Source: Spirochaetaceae bacterium (GTDB lineage: Bacteria > Spirochaetota > Spirochaetia > Treponematales > Breznakiellaceae). Taken from it: a stretch of 25,841 bases of DNA. The notes beneath the pieces are model-generated. The model worked only from the letters and a program-made list of their open reading frames with translations. It had not been told where the DNA came from and did not search any database. The stretch lies in contig JAIRSB010000201.1 in the NCBI GenBank assembly GCA_031255655.1, positions 1-25,841 of the forward strand, given 5' to 3'. Positions 5,962 through 13,468 of the stretch are shown piece after piece. Within the stretch, counting starts at the first letter, position 1. Every line of letters begins with the position of its first letter. The translations under genes were made by a program, and so were the position numbers.

Positions 5962-6591
5962 ATGTTAGGGCTTTTGGCCAAAAAAGTGGGTATGACGCAG
6001 ATTTTTGACGAAGAGGGCGGCCTCATTCCGGTAACGGTATTGCGGATTGATCCTAATGTTGTTGTAGCCCGGAAGAGCGAAAAAGAAAACGGTTACAACG
6101 CGGTAATATTAGGGGTTGACGATGTCAAAAAGAACCACGTTACTAAACCCTACGCTGGACAGTTTCCGGAAGGAACTGCTCCAAAGAAACGTGTTAAAGA
6201 ATTTCGTGATTTTAACAAAGAGTGCGCGGTAGGCGATTCGTTAGGTGTGGAAATTTTGGAAGGATGCCGTTACGTTGACGTTCAAGGCGTTTCAAAAGGC
6301 AAAGGTTTTCAGGGCGTTGTCAAACGTTACGGTTTTGGGGGTGGGCGCAAAACGCACGGTTCAAAATTTCATCGTGAGCCGGGTTCCACAGGTCAGTCAA
6401 CTTATCCACATAAAACATTTAAAAATGTAAAACTTCCCGGCAGAATGGGACGCGAACAGGTTACTACATTAAACATTAAAGTAGTAAGGATTGACGTTGA
6501 AAAACGGCTGTTGCTGATAAACGGCTCTGTTCCGGGAATCAATAAAGGACTTGTCGTGGTTCGCGCCGCGGTAAAGAAGCAGAGGGCGTAA
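5962..6591 (+). CDS. rplC: 50S ribosomal protein L3
   Basis: L3 is an early-assembling large-subunit protein whose central loop reaches the peptidyl transferase centre. At 209 aa it is of standard length. It opens MLGLLAKKVGMTQIFDEEG and contains GKGFQGVVKRYGFGGG, THGSKFHREPGS and KLPGRMGREQVT, the conserved loop and the Gln-containing segment. The start ATG has AGGAGA 5 nt upstream. An in-frame GTG at 5923 would add 13 residues without family support. Its stop overlaps the rplD start (TAATG). Confidence 0.97.
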   Translation: MLGLLAKKVGMTQIFDEEGGLIPVTVLRIDPNVVVARKSEKENGYNAVILGVDDVKKNHVTKPYAGQFPEGTAPKKRVKEFRDFNKECAVGDSLGVEILEGCRYVDVQGVSKGKGFQGVVKRYGFGGGRKTHGSKFHREPGSTGQSTYPHKTFKNVKLPGRMGREQVTTLNIKVVRIDVEKRLLLINGSVPGINKGLVVVRAAVKKQRA

Positions 6592-7268
6592 TGGAAACGG
6601 CGGTATATTCAACGGCTGGACAAGAACTGCGTAAGATAGATCTTGATGACGCTGTTTTTGGTCTTAAAGCAAATGAAGCTATTCTTTGGTATGCGATAAA
6701 TAACGAGCTTGCTAATAAGCGTATAGGTACGGCCTGTACAAAAGGCCGCGGCGAGGTGCACGGCTCGAATACAAAGCCGTATAAGCAAAAAGGCACGGGG
6801 CGCGCCCGGCGTGGTGATAAAAAATCGCCGTTATTGGTTGGTGGAGGTACAGTTTTTGGCCCCAAACCGCGCGATTTTTCGTATAAAATGCCCAAAATAG
6901 CAAAACGTTTGGCTATAAAAACTGTGTTAAGCCTTAAAGTGCGCACGGATACCTTAAAAATTATCGAAGATTTTGATATCGAAGACGGAAAAACAAAGAA
7001 ACTGTTTAGTATCCTCAATAATTTTGGTTCGGGGGAACGGACGGTCATTGTTTTGAATGAGAAGGATAGAGAACGGACGGTCTTGTTAAAACGCGCCGGA
7101 AGAAATATCCCATGGCTTAGTTTTCTTTCGCCCAACCGCCTGCGTGTGCACGACTTATTTTACGGACGGCGTGTATTTGTACTGGAAACAGCCGTAAAAG
7201 AAATAAGCGAATTCTATTCCGCTCACCAGAATAGGCGCAACATTACCGTTGGGGAGACTCCGGCATGA
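6591..7268 (+). CDS. rplD: 50S ribosomal protein L4
   Basis: L4 binds 23S rRNA domain I and lines the exit tunnel with an extended loop. In several bacteria it also represses its own S10 operon; nothing here proves that role. At 225 aa it is slightly longer than the typical 200-210. The loop signature lies around residues 50-85: TKGRGEVHGSNTKPYKQKGT, GRARRGDKKSPLLVGGG and GPKPRDFSYKMPK. The C-terminal region (ERTVIVLNEKDRERTVLLKRAGRNIP) is family-like, with a short extra tail. The ATG shares one base with the rplC stop, and the end overlaps rplW by 4 nt. Confidence 0.97.
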   Translation: METAVYSTAGQELRKIDLDDAVFGLKANEAILWYAINNELANKRIGTACTKGRGEVHGSNTKPYKQKGTGRARRGDKKSPLLVGGGTVFGPKPRDFSYKMPKIAKRLAIKTVLSLKVRTDTLKIIEDFDIEDGKTKKLFSILNNFGSGERTVIVLNEKDRERTVLLKRAGRNIPWLSFLSPNRLRVHDLFYGRRVFVLETAVKEISEFYSAHQNRRNITVGETPA

Positions 7269-7549
7269 ATTACGAACAAATACTGATAAGGCCGGTGCTT
7301 TCGGAAAAGACTAACATCCTGCGTGAAAGAGGCTGTTATGTTTTTCAAGTCAATATGAAAGCTAATAAACCGCTTATTAAAGAAGCGGTGAGTAAATTAT
7401 TCAATGTGCATCCGGTTGCCTGCACGACATCTATCGTGGCGGGTAAACCAAAACGTCAGCGTTATAAAAAGGGCCATACTCCAATGTGGAAAAAGGCCGT
7501 TGTAACACTGGCGAAAGATGAAAAAATCGCGTTGTTTGAGGGAGTTTAG
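7265..7549 (+). CDS. rplW: 50S ribosomal protein L23
   Basis: L23 surrounds the tunnel exit and is the docking site for trigger factor and the signal recognition particle. At 94 aa it is the usual size. The translation has the family start NYEQILIRPVLSEKT, the assembly helix VNMKANKPLIKEAVSKLFNV, and KPKRQRYKKGHTPMWKKAVV. It overlaps the rplD stop (ATGA), which indicates translational coupling. It lies 2 nt before rplB. Confidence 0.97.
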   Translation: MNYEQILIRPVLSEKTNILRERGCYVFQVNMKANKPLIKEAVSKLFNVHPVACTTSIVAGKPKRQRYKKGHTPMWKKAVVTLAKDEKIALFEGV

Positions 7550-7551
7550 GA

Positions 7552-8379
7552 ATGGGTATCAAGACATACAGACCTATTACGCCCGGTATGCGGCAATGGC
7601 AAAGCCTTGATTTTTCTGATATTACCGTAGAAAGGCCGGAAAAATCACTCACTCAAGGGCGTTCGGAACGCGCTGGACGTGATTCACGCGGTCGAATCAG
7701 TGTGTGGCATAAAGGCGGCGGACATAAAAGGCGTTATCGTTGTATTGATTTTAAGCGGGATAAGATAAATATACCCGGAAAGGTCGCTACGATTGAATAT
7801 GACCCCAATCGAAGTGCGAATATAGCTTTAATTGTTTACGCTGATGGTGAGAAGCGTTATATTGTAGCGCCTAAAGGTCTGAAAGTAGGTAATAAAATAA
7901 TAAATGGGCCGAACGCTCCGATAGAGCCGGGAAACGCTATTCCTTTGGAAAATATTCCACTGGGTTTTACTGTTCACAGCATAGAACTTACGCTTGGTAA
8001 AGGAGCGCAGCTTGCGCGTTCAGCGGGGACTTCGGCTCTCGTTGCAGCTAAAGAAGGCGACTATGTAACGATAAAGCTGCCTTCCGGCGAAATGCGAATG
8101 ATATTTAAAAAGTGTTTTGCTGTTATAGGCGTTGTTGGTAACGAGGATCATATGAATGTTTCTTACGGCAAGGCCGGCCGTAAACGCTGGCTTGGCGTGA
8201 GGCCGACTGTTCGCGGCATGGTAATGAATCCTGTTGACCACCCGCACGGCGGCGGTGAAGGTAAAAATAAGGGTATACATCCAGTAACTCCATGGGGGCA
8301 GCCCACGAAGGGTTATAAAACAAGAGATAAGCATAAGGCTTCCTCGCGCTTTATCGTGAGTCGCAGGAAGAAAAAATAG
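7552..8379 (+). CDS. rplB: 50S ribosomal protein L2
   Basis: L2 is required for subunit association and peptidyl transfer and is among the most conserved ribosomal proteins. At 275 aa it is the expected length. It begins MGIKTYRPITPGMRQ and contains SRGRISVWHKGGGHKRRYR and IEYDPNRSANIALIVYADGEK. Its C-terminal VDHPHGGGEGKNKG has histidines near residues 230-232, matching the functionally important histidine of the family. The ribosome site overlaps the rplW stop region. Confidence 0.98.
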   Translation: MGIKTYRPITPGMRQWQSLDFSDITVERPEKSLTQGRSERAGRDSRGRISVWHKGGGHKRRYRCIDFKRDKINIPGKVATIEYDPNRSANIALIVYADGEKRYIVAPKGLKVGNKIINGPNAPIEPGNAIPLENIPLGFTVHSIELTLGKGAQLARSAGTSALVAAKEGDYVTIKLPSGEMRMIFKKCFAVIGVVGNEDHMNVSYGKAGRKRWLGVRPTVRGMVMNPVDHPHGGGEGKNKGIHPVTPWGQPTKGYKTRDKHKASSRFIVSRRKKK

Positions 8380-8399
8380 CACGCATTTAAGGGGTAAAG

Positions 8400-8681
8400 G
8401 TGTCGCGATCAATAAAAAAAGGCCCTTTTATTGAAAAGAGTCTGTACAAAAAGATTTTGGAGATGAGTAAATCGACGGAACGGCGTATGGTTAAAACTTA
8501 TTCGCGTTGTTCGACCATCATCCCCGAAATGGTGGGCATAACAATCTCGGTTTATAACGGAAAGACATGGGTGCCTGTGTACGTAACCGAGAACCTTGTC
8601 GGGCATAAATTGGGTGAATTTTCACCTACGCGGATATTTCGTGGACACGCAGGTTCGGATAAAAAGGCCGGAAAGTCATAG
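8400..8681 (+). CDS. rpsS: 30S ribosomal protein S19
   Basis: S19 sits in the 30S head and pairs with S13 and the A-site finger. It is 93 aa, the usual size. The start is GTG, translating to MSRSIKKGPFIEKSLYKKI, the standard N-terminus. The ribosome site (AAGGGG) is modest. Other conserved stretches are STIIPEMVGITISVYNGK and VGHKLGEFSPTRIFRGHAG. This is one of four GTG starts among the r-protein genes here (with rpsC, rpsQ and rpsK). Confidence 0.97.
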   Translation: MSRSIKKGPFIEKSLYKKILEMSKSTERRMVKTYSRCSTIIPEMVGITISVYNGKTWVPVYVTENLVGHKLGEFSPTRIFRGHAGSDKKAGKS

Positions 8682-8690
8682 GATGCTAGA

Positions 8691-9032
8691 ATGGTAGATG
8701 GTTATAAGGCAATATCAAAGTTTTTAATTTGTTCTCCGTACAAAGTGCGTCCGGTGGCAAATTTGATAAGGCGAAAGATGTATACTGAGGCTCTTTCGAT
8801 TTTGGAGAATATGCCGCATAAAGGCGCAAAGTTGATACGAAAGACACTCAAGTCGGCAGGCGCGAACGCGCTGAATCTTGACAAGCATCTTGAGGAAGAT
8901 ATGCTCTATGTTAAAGAGATAATGATAGATGACGGCCCGCGTATGAAGCGGCTTTGGTGCAGAGGGCGGGGTAGAGCGGATATGCTTTTGAAACGGCTTT
9001 GTCATATAACTGTTGTCGTGGATGTGGCCTAA
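8691..9032 (+). CDS. rplV: 50S ribosomal protein L22
   Basis: L22 spans the large subunit and forms, with L4, the narrow part of the exit tunnel. At 113 aa it is typical. Visible signatures are SPYKVRPVANLIRRKMYTEAL, KLIRKTLKSAGANA and GPRMKRLWCRGRGRADMLLKR. The last corresponds to the tunnel-lining hairpin (usually GPxxKRxxPRAxGRA; here a Cys stands where Pro is common). A short ribosome site (AGGATG) lies 8-10 nt upstream. It lies 9 nt after rpsS. Confidence 0.96.
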   Translation: MVDGYKAISKFLICSPYKVRPVANLIRRKMYTEALSILENMPHKGAKLIRKTLKSAGANALNLDKHLEEDMLYVKEIMIDDGPRMKRLWCRGRGRADMLLKRLCHITVVVDVA

Positions 9033-9047
9033 GGCCGGGAGTGTAAT

Positions 9048-9758
9048 GTGGGACAGAAAGTAAATCCAATAGGACTGCGTATCGGTATAAATCGCACATG
9101 GTCGTCTCGCTGGTACGTTGATCCTAAGTCATACGCGGATACTTTGCACGAGGATATTAAGTTGCGCTCTTATATCTCCGCGATGCCGGAGACTAAAGGT
9201 GCGGATATAGCGGAATTGGAAATAATACGCCATCCGCAGCGTATAACGATAGTCATTCACACCGCGCGCCCCGGAGTGATTATTGGCGTTAAGGGTGCGA
9301 ATATTGAAAAAATAGGCTTGGAACTCCAGAAGTTGGTTAGCAAGAAGATCCAGCTCAAAATAAAAGAGGTGCGTAACGCGGATAATAACGCTCAGATCAT
9401 AGCGCAGAATATAGCACGTCAGCTTCTTGCTCGCAGTTCGTTTCGCAGGACTATGAAGCAGGCTATTAGTAATGCCGTCAAAAAGGGCAATGCGCAGGGT
9501 GTTAAGATAAGGCTTTCAGGGCGTCTCGGCGGGGCGGAGATGTCCCGTACGGAAGAGGCGAAGGAAGGACGTATTCCGTTGCACACGCTTAGGGCGGATA
9601 TCGAATATGGTTTTACTGAGGCGCATACGACTTTCGGAGCTATAGGCGTGAAGGTGTGGGTGTATAACGGCATGAAGTACGGCAAAGAGCAAAAAGAAGA
9701 CGCGGGAGCTATCGTTCGTAAGCGCCGTGAAAGAACGCCTGTTAAAGACGGGGAATAG
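9048..9758 (+). CDS. rpsC: 30S ribosomal protein S3
   Basis: S3 forms part of the mRNA entry tunnel and has helicase-related roles. At 236 aa it is normal. The start is GTG (GQKVNPIGLRIGINRTWSSRW), preceded by a GGGAG ribosome site. An N-terminal KH domain is marked by HTARPGVIIGVKGANIEKIG (GxxG loop about residues 80-90). The C-terminal domain contains QAISNAVKKGNAQGVKIRLSGRLGGAEMSR and TFGAIGVKVWVY. The pattern RSSFRRTMKQA supplies the mRNA-entry basic residues. It ends 9 nt before rplP. Confidence 0.97.
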   Translation: MGQKVNPIGLRIGINRTWSSRWYVDPKSYADTLHEDIKLRSYISAMPETKGADIAELEIIRHPQRITIVIHTARPGVIIGVKGANIEKIGLELQKLVSKKIQLKIKEVRNADNNAQIIAQNIARQLLARSSFRRTMKQAISNAVKKGNAQGVKIRLSGRLGGAEMSRTEEAKEGRIPLHTLRADIEYGFTEAHTTFGAIGVKVWVYNGMKYGKEQKEDAGAIVRKRRERTPVKDGE

Positions 9759-9767
9759 GGGTAGACG

Positions 9768-10193
9768 ATGTTAAGTCCGAAACGAGTAAAACACCGCAAG
9801 ATTCAGCGCGGAAATATGCCGGGTAACGCTACCAGATGTAATACTGTGGCGTTTGGGGAGTATGCTCTTGTCGCGCTGGAACGTATTTGGCTCACTAATC
9901 GTCAAATAGAGGCAGCTCGTGTCGCTATGAATCGGCGTATTAAACGCGGCGGTAAGTTGTGGATAAGAATTTTCCCTGATAAGCCGTATACCAAAAAGCC
10001 TGCTGATACTCGCATGGGCAAGGGAAAAGGTTCCCCGGAGTACTGGGTGGCGGTTGTAAAACCTGGAACTGTGATGTTCGAGCTTGGAGGTATTGATAAA
10101 GAGCTTGCTTCGGCAGCGATGAAGCTTGCGGGCGCGAAACTTCCTATCAAAACGAAATTTGTCGTCCGTAGTGATTTTGAACTCGGCGGATAA
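9768..10193 (+). CDS. rplP: 50S ribosomal protein L16
   Basis: L16 helps bind A-site tRNA and is one of the last proteins to join the large subunit. At 141 aa it is slightly above the typical 136-138. It begins MLSPKRVKHRKIQRG and contains RQIEAARVAMNRRIKRGGKLW, IRIFPDKPYTKKPADTRMGK and GSPEYWVAVVKPG. The ribosome site is AGGGGT. A 58-nt gap follows before rpmC, unusual in this tight operon, and holds a 12-codon open frame. Confidence 0.97.
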   Translation: MLSPKRVKHRKIQRGNMPGNATRCNTVAFGEYALVALERIWLTNRQIEAARVAMNRRIKRGGKLWIRIFPDKPYTKKPADTRMGKGKGSPEYWVAVVKPGTVMFELGGIDKELASAAMKLAGAKLPIKTKFVVRSDFELGG

Positions 10194-10251
10194 GCGTTTG
10201 AAAATATGGAGAACGTCATAGGGCTTGTACTGGCTTCGGCGTGAGGAAAAA

Positions 10252-10482
10252 ATGAAGAATTCGTTTAAAAATCTGACTTTTCCTGAACTTAAAGTTAAGC
10301 GGGATGAGTTTAACAAGAAGTATTTAGAGCTTCGATTTCAGTTGGTAGTGGGGCATGTTGATAACCCATTGCAAAAGCGGACTATGCGCCGGCAGATTGC
10401 GCGGCTTAATACGTTAATCGCTCAGCATGAGGCGGATGCGACAAAAAAATTGCTGGCTACGGGCGCTAAGGTAAAGGAATAA
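10252..10482 (+). CDS. rpmC: 50S ribosomal protein L29
   Basis: L29 is a small two-helix protein next to L23 at the tunnel exit. The 76-residue product from the ATG at 10252 has the usual order: KNSFKNLTFPELKVKRDEFN, then KYLELRFQLVVGHVDNPLQ, then RTMRRQIARLNTLIAQ, with a short charged tail. An earlier in-frame TTG would add nine residues outside the family; the GAGG 5 nt before 10252 decides the start. Spacing to rpsQ is 9 nt. Confidence 0.95.
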   Translation: MKNSFKNLTFPELKVKRDEFNKKYLELRFQLVVGHVDNPLQKRTMRRQIARLNTLIAQHEADATKKLLATGAKVKE

Positions 10483-10491
10483 GGAAAAACT

Positions 10492-10791
10492 GTGTCGGAT
10501 CAAGTGAAAGTTAAAAGCGGTAAAAAAGAATTTGTCGGATTGGTGAAAAACACAAAGCGTGTTGAAGAAAATGGAAAAATTGTCGGCATGAATAAGACGA
10601 TAGTGGTTTCCGTTGAAACGATGGCATTGCATCCGCTTTATAAAAAATACGTGCGGAAGGTGAAGCGAATTAAAGCTCATGACGAAGAAAATGCCGCCCG
10701 CACAGGTGATAGGGTGCGGGTTAGAGAATGTCGTCCGATCAGTAAAGATAAGTGTTGGAAGCTGGTCGAGATAGTTGAGCAGGCAAAGTAG
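10492..10791 (+). CDS. rpsQ: 30S ribosomal protein S17
   Basis: S17 is an OB-fold primary 16S rRNA-binding protein needed for early 30S assembly. At 99 aa it is somewhat longer than the common 80-90 because of an N-terminal extension (about 12 residues before EFVGLVKNTKR). Core features are MNKTIVVSVETMALHPLYKKY, KRIKAHDEENAARTGDRVRV and ECRPISKDKCWKLVEI. The start is GTG with AAGGAAA upstream. It lies 9 nt after rpmC. Confidence 0.96.
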   Translation: MSDQVKVKSGKKEFVGLVKNTKRVEENGKIVGMNKTIVVSVETMALHPLYKKYVRKVKRIKAHDEENAARTGDRVRVRECRPISKDKCWKLVEIVEQAK

Positions 10792-10802
10792 GGGGCGTTG
10801 AA

Positions 10803-11171
10803 ATGGTTCAAGTAGAGACTTTTCTTAATGTTGCCGATAATTCCGGCGCCCGGAGGGTTCAGTGTATTAAGGTGCTGGGCGGTTCAAAACGTCGTTATGC
10901 GAGTATTGGCGATATTATTGTTGTAGCAATCAAAGAAACTTTGCCGACTTCCGCGATAAAGAAGGGGACGGTCGAGAAGGCGGTTGTCGTTCGTACACAC
11001 AAGGAATATAGGCGTCCTGACGGTACGTATATAAGGTTTGACGACAATGCCTGTGTGATAATTGACGCCAACAGAAATCCTAAGGGGAAGCGTATTTTCG
11101 GGCCGGTAGCCCGCGAATTGCGGGATAAGGACTATATGAAAATAGTCTCTCTCGCGCCGGAGGTTTTATAG
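10803..11171 (+). CDS. rplN: 50S ribosomal protein L14
   Basis: L14 lies at the subunit interface and contacts 16S rRNA helix 14. The 122-aa product is the standard length, with ETFLNVADNSGARRVQCIKV, the GDIIVVAIKE strand, KAVVVRTHKEYRRPDGTYI, IRFDDNACVIID and the C-terminal SLAPEVL. The codons for PEV create GGAGG just before the stop. That GGAGG is 7 nt from a GTG overlapping the stop (TAGTG), which opens the 32-codon frame described separately. Confidence 0.98.
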   Translation: MVQVETFLNVADNSGARRVQCIKVLGGSKRRYASIGDIIVVAIKETLPTSAIKKGTVEKAVVVRTHKEYRRPDGTYIRFDDNACVIIDANRNPKGKRIFGPVARELRDKDYMKIVSLAPEVL

Positions 11172-11269
11172 TGGACGCGGGAATTTGCGGTACTTCGTGT
11201 TTCGATACATATTCAGATGGGATGTTTATCCGGCACGAATTCCGTAGACTGCCGGAGAATGGCTTGTAA
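11171..11269 (+). CDS. Possible 32-residue protein between rplN and rplX (unrecognised)
   Basis: A 109-nt gap separates rplN and rplX, where most bacteria have almost none. It is filled by an open frame that starts at a GTG overlapping the rplN stop by one base. GGAGG lies 7 nt upstream, and the frame ends in TAA whose next bases are the GGAG ribosome site of rplX. The product would begin MDAGICGTSCFDTYSDGMFI and end HEFRRLPENGL. It has two cysteines and no family I recognise. A frame this short can arise by chance, and the GGAGG is partly explained by the conserved L14 C-terminus. It may be a real small protein, or only a device that carries ribosomes across the gap. Confidence 0.3.
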   Translation: MDAGICGTSCFDTYSDGMFIRHEFRRLPENGL

Positions 11270-11280
11270 GGAGCGGTAGA

Positions 11281-11610
11281 ATGTCAGTTCAGACTAAAAC
11301 GCATAAATTTAAGATAAAGAAAGATGATATGGTTGAAGTGATTGCCGGTAAAGAAAAAGGCAAGCGCGGTCGTATTCTGCGTATTCTGCGAGAAAAAGAC
11401 CGCGTTGTGGTTGACGGCCTTAATTTGGTAAAAAAGGCGCAAAAGCGGCGCAGTCAGAATGATAAGGGTGGTATTATTGAAATTGAAGCCGCTTTGCACA
11501 CCTCGAATGTTATGATAGTTTGTAAAAAATGCGGGCCTACTCGCATATCGTATAAAGTTGAAGGCATGGCGAAAAAGCGAATTTGCAGAAAATGTGGAGA
11601 GGCTTTGTGA
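11281..11610 (+). CDS. rplX: 50S ribosomal protein L24, with Cys4 motif
   Basis: L24 initiates large-subunit assembly on 23S rRNA domain I. At 109 aa it is normal. It carries the KOW motif around IKKDDMVEVIAGKEKGKRG (about 12-30), the VVDGLNLVKKAQKR strand and the conserved GGIIEIEAALHTSNVMI. The C-terminus has CKKC (81-84) and CRKC (102-105), a zinc-ribbon arrangement seen in a subset of L24 proteins. The ribosome site is AAGGAG. The stop overlaps the rplE ATG by one base (TGATG). Confidence 0.97.
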   Translation: MSVQTKTHKFKIKKDDMVEVIAGKEKGKRGRILRILREKDRVVVDGLNLVKKAQKRRSQNDKGGIIEIEAALHTSNVMIVCKKCGPTRISYKVEGMAKKRICRKCGEAL

Positions 11611-12302
11611 TGGGCGGAGAAAAGGTGAAAAAAAGCGGCGGTGCGCCGGCTGGAAACAGAAAGGCCGCTTCCGGCAAAAAAGCCGCGGGAACTAAGACTG
11701 GTGTAGATTCAAGGCGAACGGGCAGTGTTGCGGCTGGTGAAAATGTCATGCCGAAAGATTATATGCCGCGTTTGAAAAAGAGATATAAAGAGGTTATCGC
11801 GCCGGAACTTATAAAAGAGTTTAATTATTCTTCGCCGATGCAGGCGCCGCGGCTTGTCAAAATTGTTGTAAGCATGGGCGTTGGAGAGGCTATATCTAAT
11901 AAAAAACTGCTTGAGGCCGCTGTCGATGAGCTTACCCTTATAACGGGACAGAAAGCTGTGAAAACCAAGGCACATAAAAGTATAGCGAATTTTAAGGTGC
12001 GGGCAGGGCAGGAAATAGGCGCGCGTGTAACTTTGCGCGGAGCTATGATGTACGAATTTTTAGACCGTTTAGTCAACGCGGCTTTGCCGCGTGTCAAGGA
12101 TTTTCGGGGAATCAGCCAAAACGCTTTTGATGGGCATGGTAACTATGCTATGGGTATAACGGAGCAAATTATCTTTCCTGAGATAGATTTTGACAGAATA
12201 GAGCGGATTTCCGGACTCAATATAGTTATCGTTACTAGCGCAAAAACGGACGCTGAAGCTAAGGCTTTCCTTGCTAAGTTCGGTATGCCGTTTCGGAAAT
12301 AA
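11610..12302 (+). CDS. rplE: 50S ribosomal protein L5 with a basic N-terminal extension
   Basis: L5 carries 5S rRNA into the large subunit and contacts the P-site tRNA. The conserved core starts at MPKDYMPRLKKRYKEVIAPE and runs through APRLVKIVVSMGVGEA, LITGQKAVKTKAHKSIA and NFKVRAGQEIGARVTLRG to GLNIVIVTSAKTDAEAKAFL. The core alone is 184 aa, the normal size. The start at 11610 adds 46 residues rich in Lys, Ala and Gly (for example AGNRKAASGKKAAGTKT). That ATG overlaps the rplX stop (TGATG) and has GGAGAGG 8-9 nt upstream. The ATG at the core start (11748) has only a weak GGTGA. I therefore prefer the long form; a dual start is possible. The extension resembles basic tails of ribosomal proteins. 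Confidence 0.9.
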   Translation: MGGEKVKKSGGAPAGNRKAASGKKAAGTKTGVDSRRTGSVAAGENVMPKDYMPRLKKRYKEVIAPELIKEFNYSSPMQAPRLVKIVVSMGVGEAISNKKLLEAAVDELTLITGQKAVKTKAHKSIANFKVRAGQEIGARVTLRGAMMYEFLDRLVNAALPRVKDFRGISQNAFDGHGNYAMGITEQIIFPEIDFDRIERISGLNIVIVTSAKTDAEAKAFLAKFGMPFRK

Positions 12303-12318
12303 AGTATAAGGAGCATAC

Positions 12319-12504
12319 ATGGCACGAAAGGCAATGATAATTAAGGCGCTTAGGAAGCCAAAATATAGAACTCGTAAAGTCAATAGGTGCAGGATTTGTG
12401 GAAGAGCAAGAGGATATTTAGGTAAATTTGAGATGTGCCGCCTTTGTTTTCGGAAATTGGCAAGCGAAGGGCTTATACCCGGCGTTACAAAATCAAGTTG
12501 GTAG
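12319..12504 (+). CDS. rpsN: 30S ribosomal protein S14, zinc-binding short form
   Basis: S14 is a late-assembling protein of the 30S head. This is the short (61 aa) zinc form: CRIC (24-27) and CRLC (40-43) supply four cysteines. Around them lie RARGYLGKFEM and the conserved end FRKLASEGLIPGVTKSSW. The ribosome site is AAGGAG. It lies 16 nt after rplE and 9 nt before rpsH, the usual spc-operon position. Confidence 0.98.
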   Translation: MARKAMIIKALRKPKYRTRKVNRCRICGRARGYLGKFEMCRLCFRKLASEGLIPGVTKSSW

Positions 12505-12513
12505 GAGGAGCGG

Positions 12514-12912
12514 ATGAGTGTTTCTGATCCAGTGGCTGATATGTTGACCAAACTCCGTAATGCCGGGATGGCAAAGCATGAGAAAGTTGACATCACGACA
12601 TCTAGGCTTAAACTTGAAATAATTAAGATATTAAAGACCGAAGGATATATACGGAATTTTAAAAAAGTAACACAAAGCGGTATCAATATTATCCGTGTGT
12701 TTTTGAAATATGATGACGCAACGGTTCCGGTTATTCACGGCATAAAAAAGGTATCTACACCTGGTCGCCGCGTATATACGGGGTACAAGACTATGCCTCG
12801 TGTGTTTAACGGATTTGGTACCCTTATCGTTTCTACGTCAAGCGGGGTTACCACAGGAAAAAAAGCTGCTGAAAAAAAGATTGGCGGCGAAATAATTTGT
12901 ATGGTTTGGTAG
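12514..12912 (+). CDS. rpsH: 30S ribosomal protein S8
   Basis: S8 binds the central domain of 16S rRNA. In E. coli it represses the spc operon by binding an rRNA-like site near rplE; no such site was identified here by eye. At 132 aa it is standard: DPVADMLTKLRNAGMAKHEKV at the start, ILKTEGYIRNF, then STPGRRVYTGYKTMPRVFNGFG and the C-terminal GEIICMVW. The ribosome site is a full AGGAGG. The rplF start is 6 nt after the stop. Confidence 0.98.
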   Translation: MSVSDPVADMLTKLRNAGMAKHEKVDITTSRLKLEIIKILKTEGYIRNFKKVTQSGINIIRVFLKYDDATVPVIHGIKKVSTPGRRVYTGYKTMPRVFNGFGTLIVSTSSGVTTGKKAAEKKIGGEIICMVW

Positions 12913-12918
12913 GGTTAT

Positions 12919-13458
12919 ATGTCGCGTATTGGAAAGATACCGGTTAAAGTTCCGGCAGGCGTTAAAGTTTCCTTTGATAACGATACGATTACTGTGGAAG
13001 GGCCTAAGGGCAAGTTGCTGCAGGTTTATCATCCGGTTGTAAACTTTGAAAGTAAAGACGGCGAGATTTTAGTCGGTAGGATAAATGACGAAAAGCAGAC
13101 GAAGTCTTTTCACGGCTTATACCGAAATTTGCTCAATAATATGGTTATTGGGGTGTCGTCAGGTTTTACAAAAGTTTTAATAATTAATGGCGTTGGATAC
13201 CGGGCTGAAGTTCAGGGTAAATTGTTGCTCATGAATCTAGGTTTTTCGAATGAAGTATATGTCGGGATACCGGAAGGTCTTGCGTTAAAAGCGGAAGCTA
13301 ACGGCAGGCTTGAAATAAGCGGAATTGACAAGCAGCGAGTTGGCGAGTTTGCTTCTCAAATACGAAAGCTGCGTGCTCCGGAACCTTACAAGGGGAAGGG
13401 GATACGGTATGAGAACGAACGGATAAGGCGGAAAGTCGGTAAGTCCGGTGTTAAATAA
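12919..13458 (+). CDS. rplF: 50S ribosomal protein L6
   Basis: L6 sits near the sarcin-ricin loop and the GTPase-factor binding site. At 179 aa it is the usual size with two similar beta domains. Signatures are MSRIGKIPVKVPAGVKV, TVEGPKGKLLQ, the middle segment KVLIINGVGYRAEVQGKLL, and the C-terminal RAPEPYKGKGIRYENERIRR. The ribosome site (AGGG) is short. The gene is 10 nt before rplR. Confidence 0.98.
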   Translation: MSRIGKIPVKVPAGVKVSFDNDTITVEGPKGKLLQVYHPVVNFESKDGEILVGRINDEKQTKSFHGLYRNLLNNMVIGVSSGFTKVLIINGVGYRAEVQGKLLLMNLGFSNEVYVGIPEGLALKAEANGRLEISGIDKQRVGEFASQIRKLRAPEPYKGKGIRYENERIRRKVGKSGVK

Positions 13459-13468
13459 AGGTTGAATC

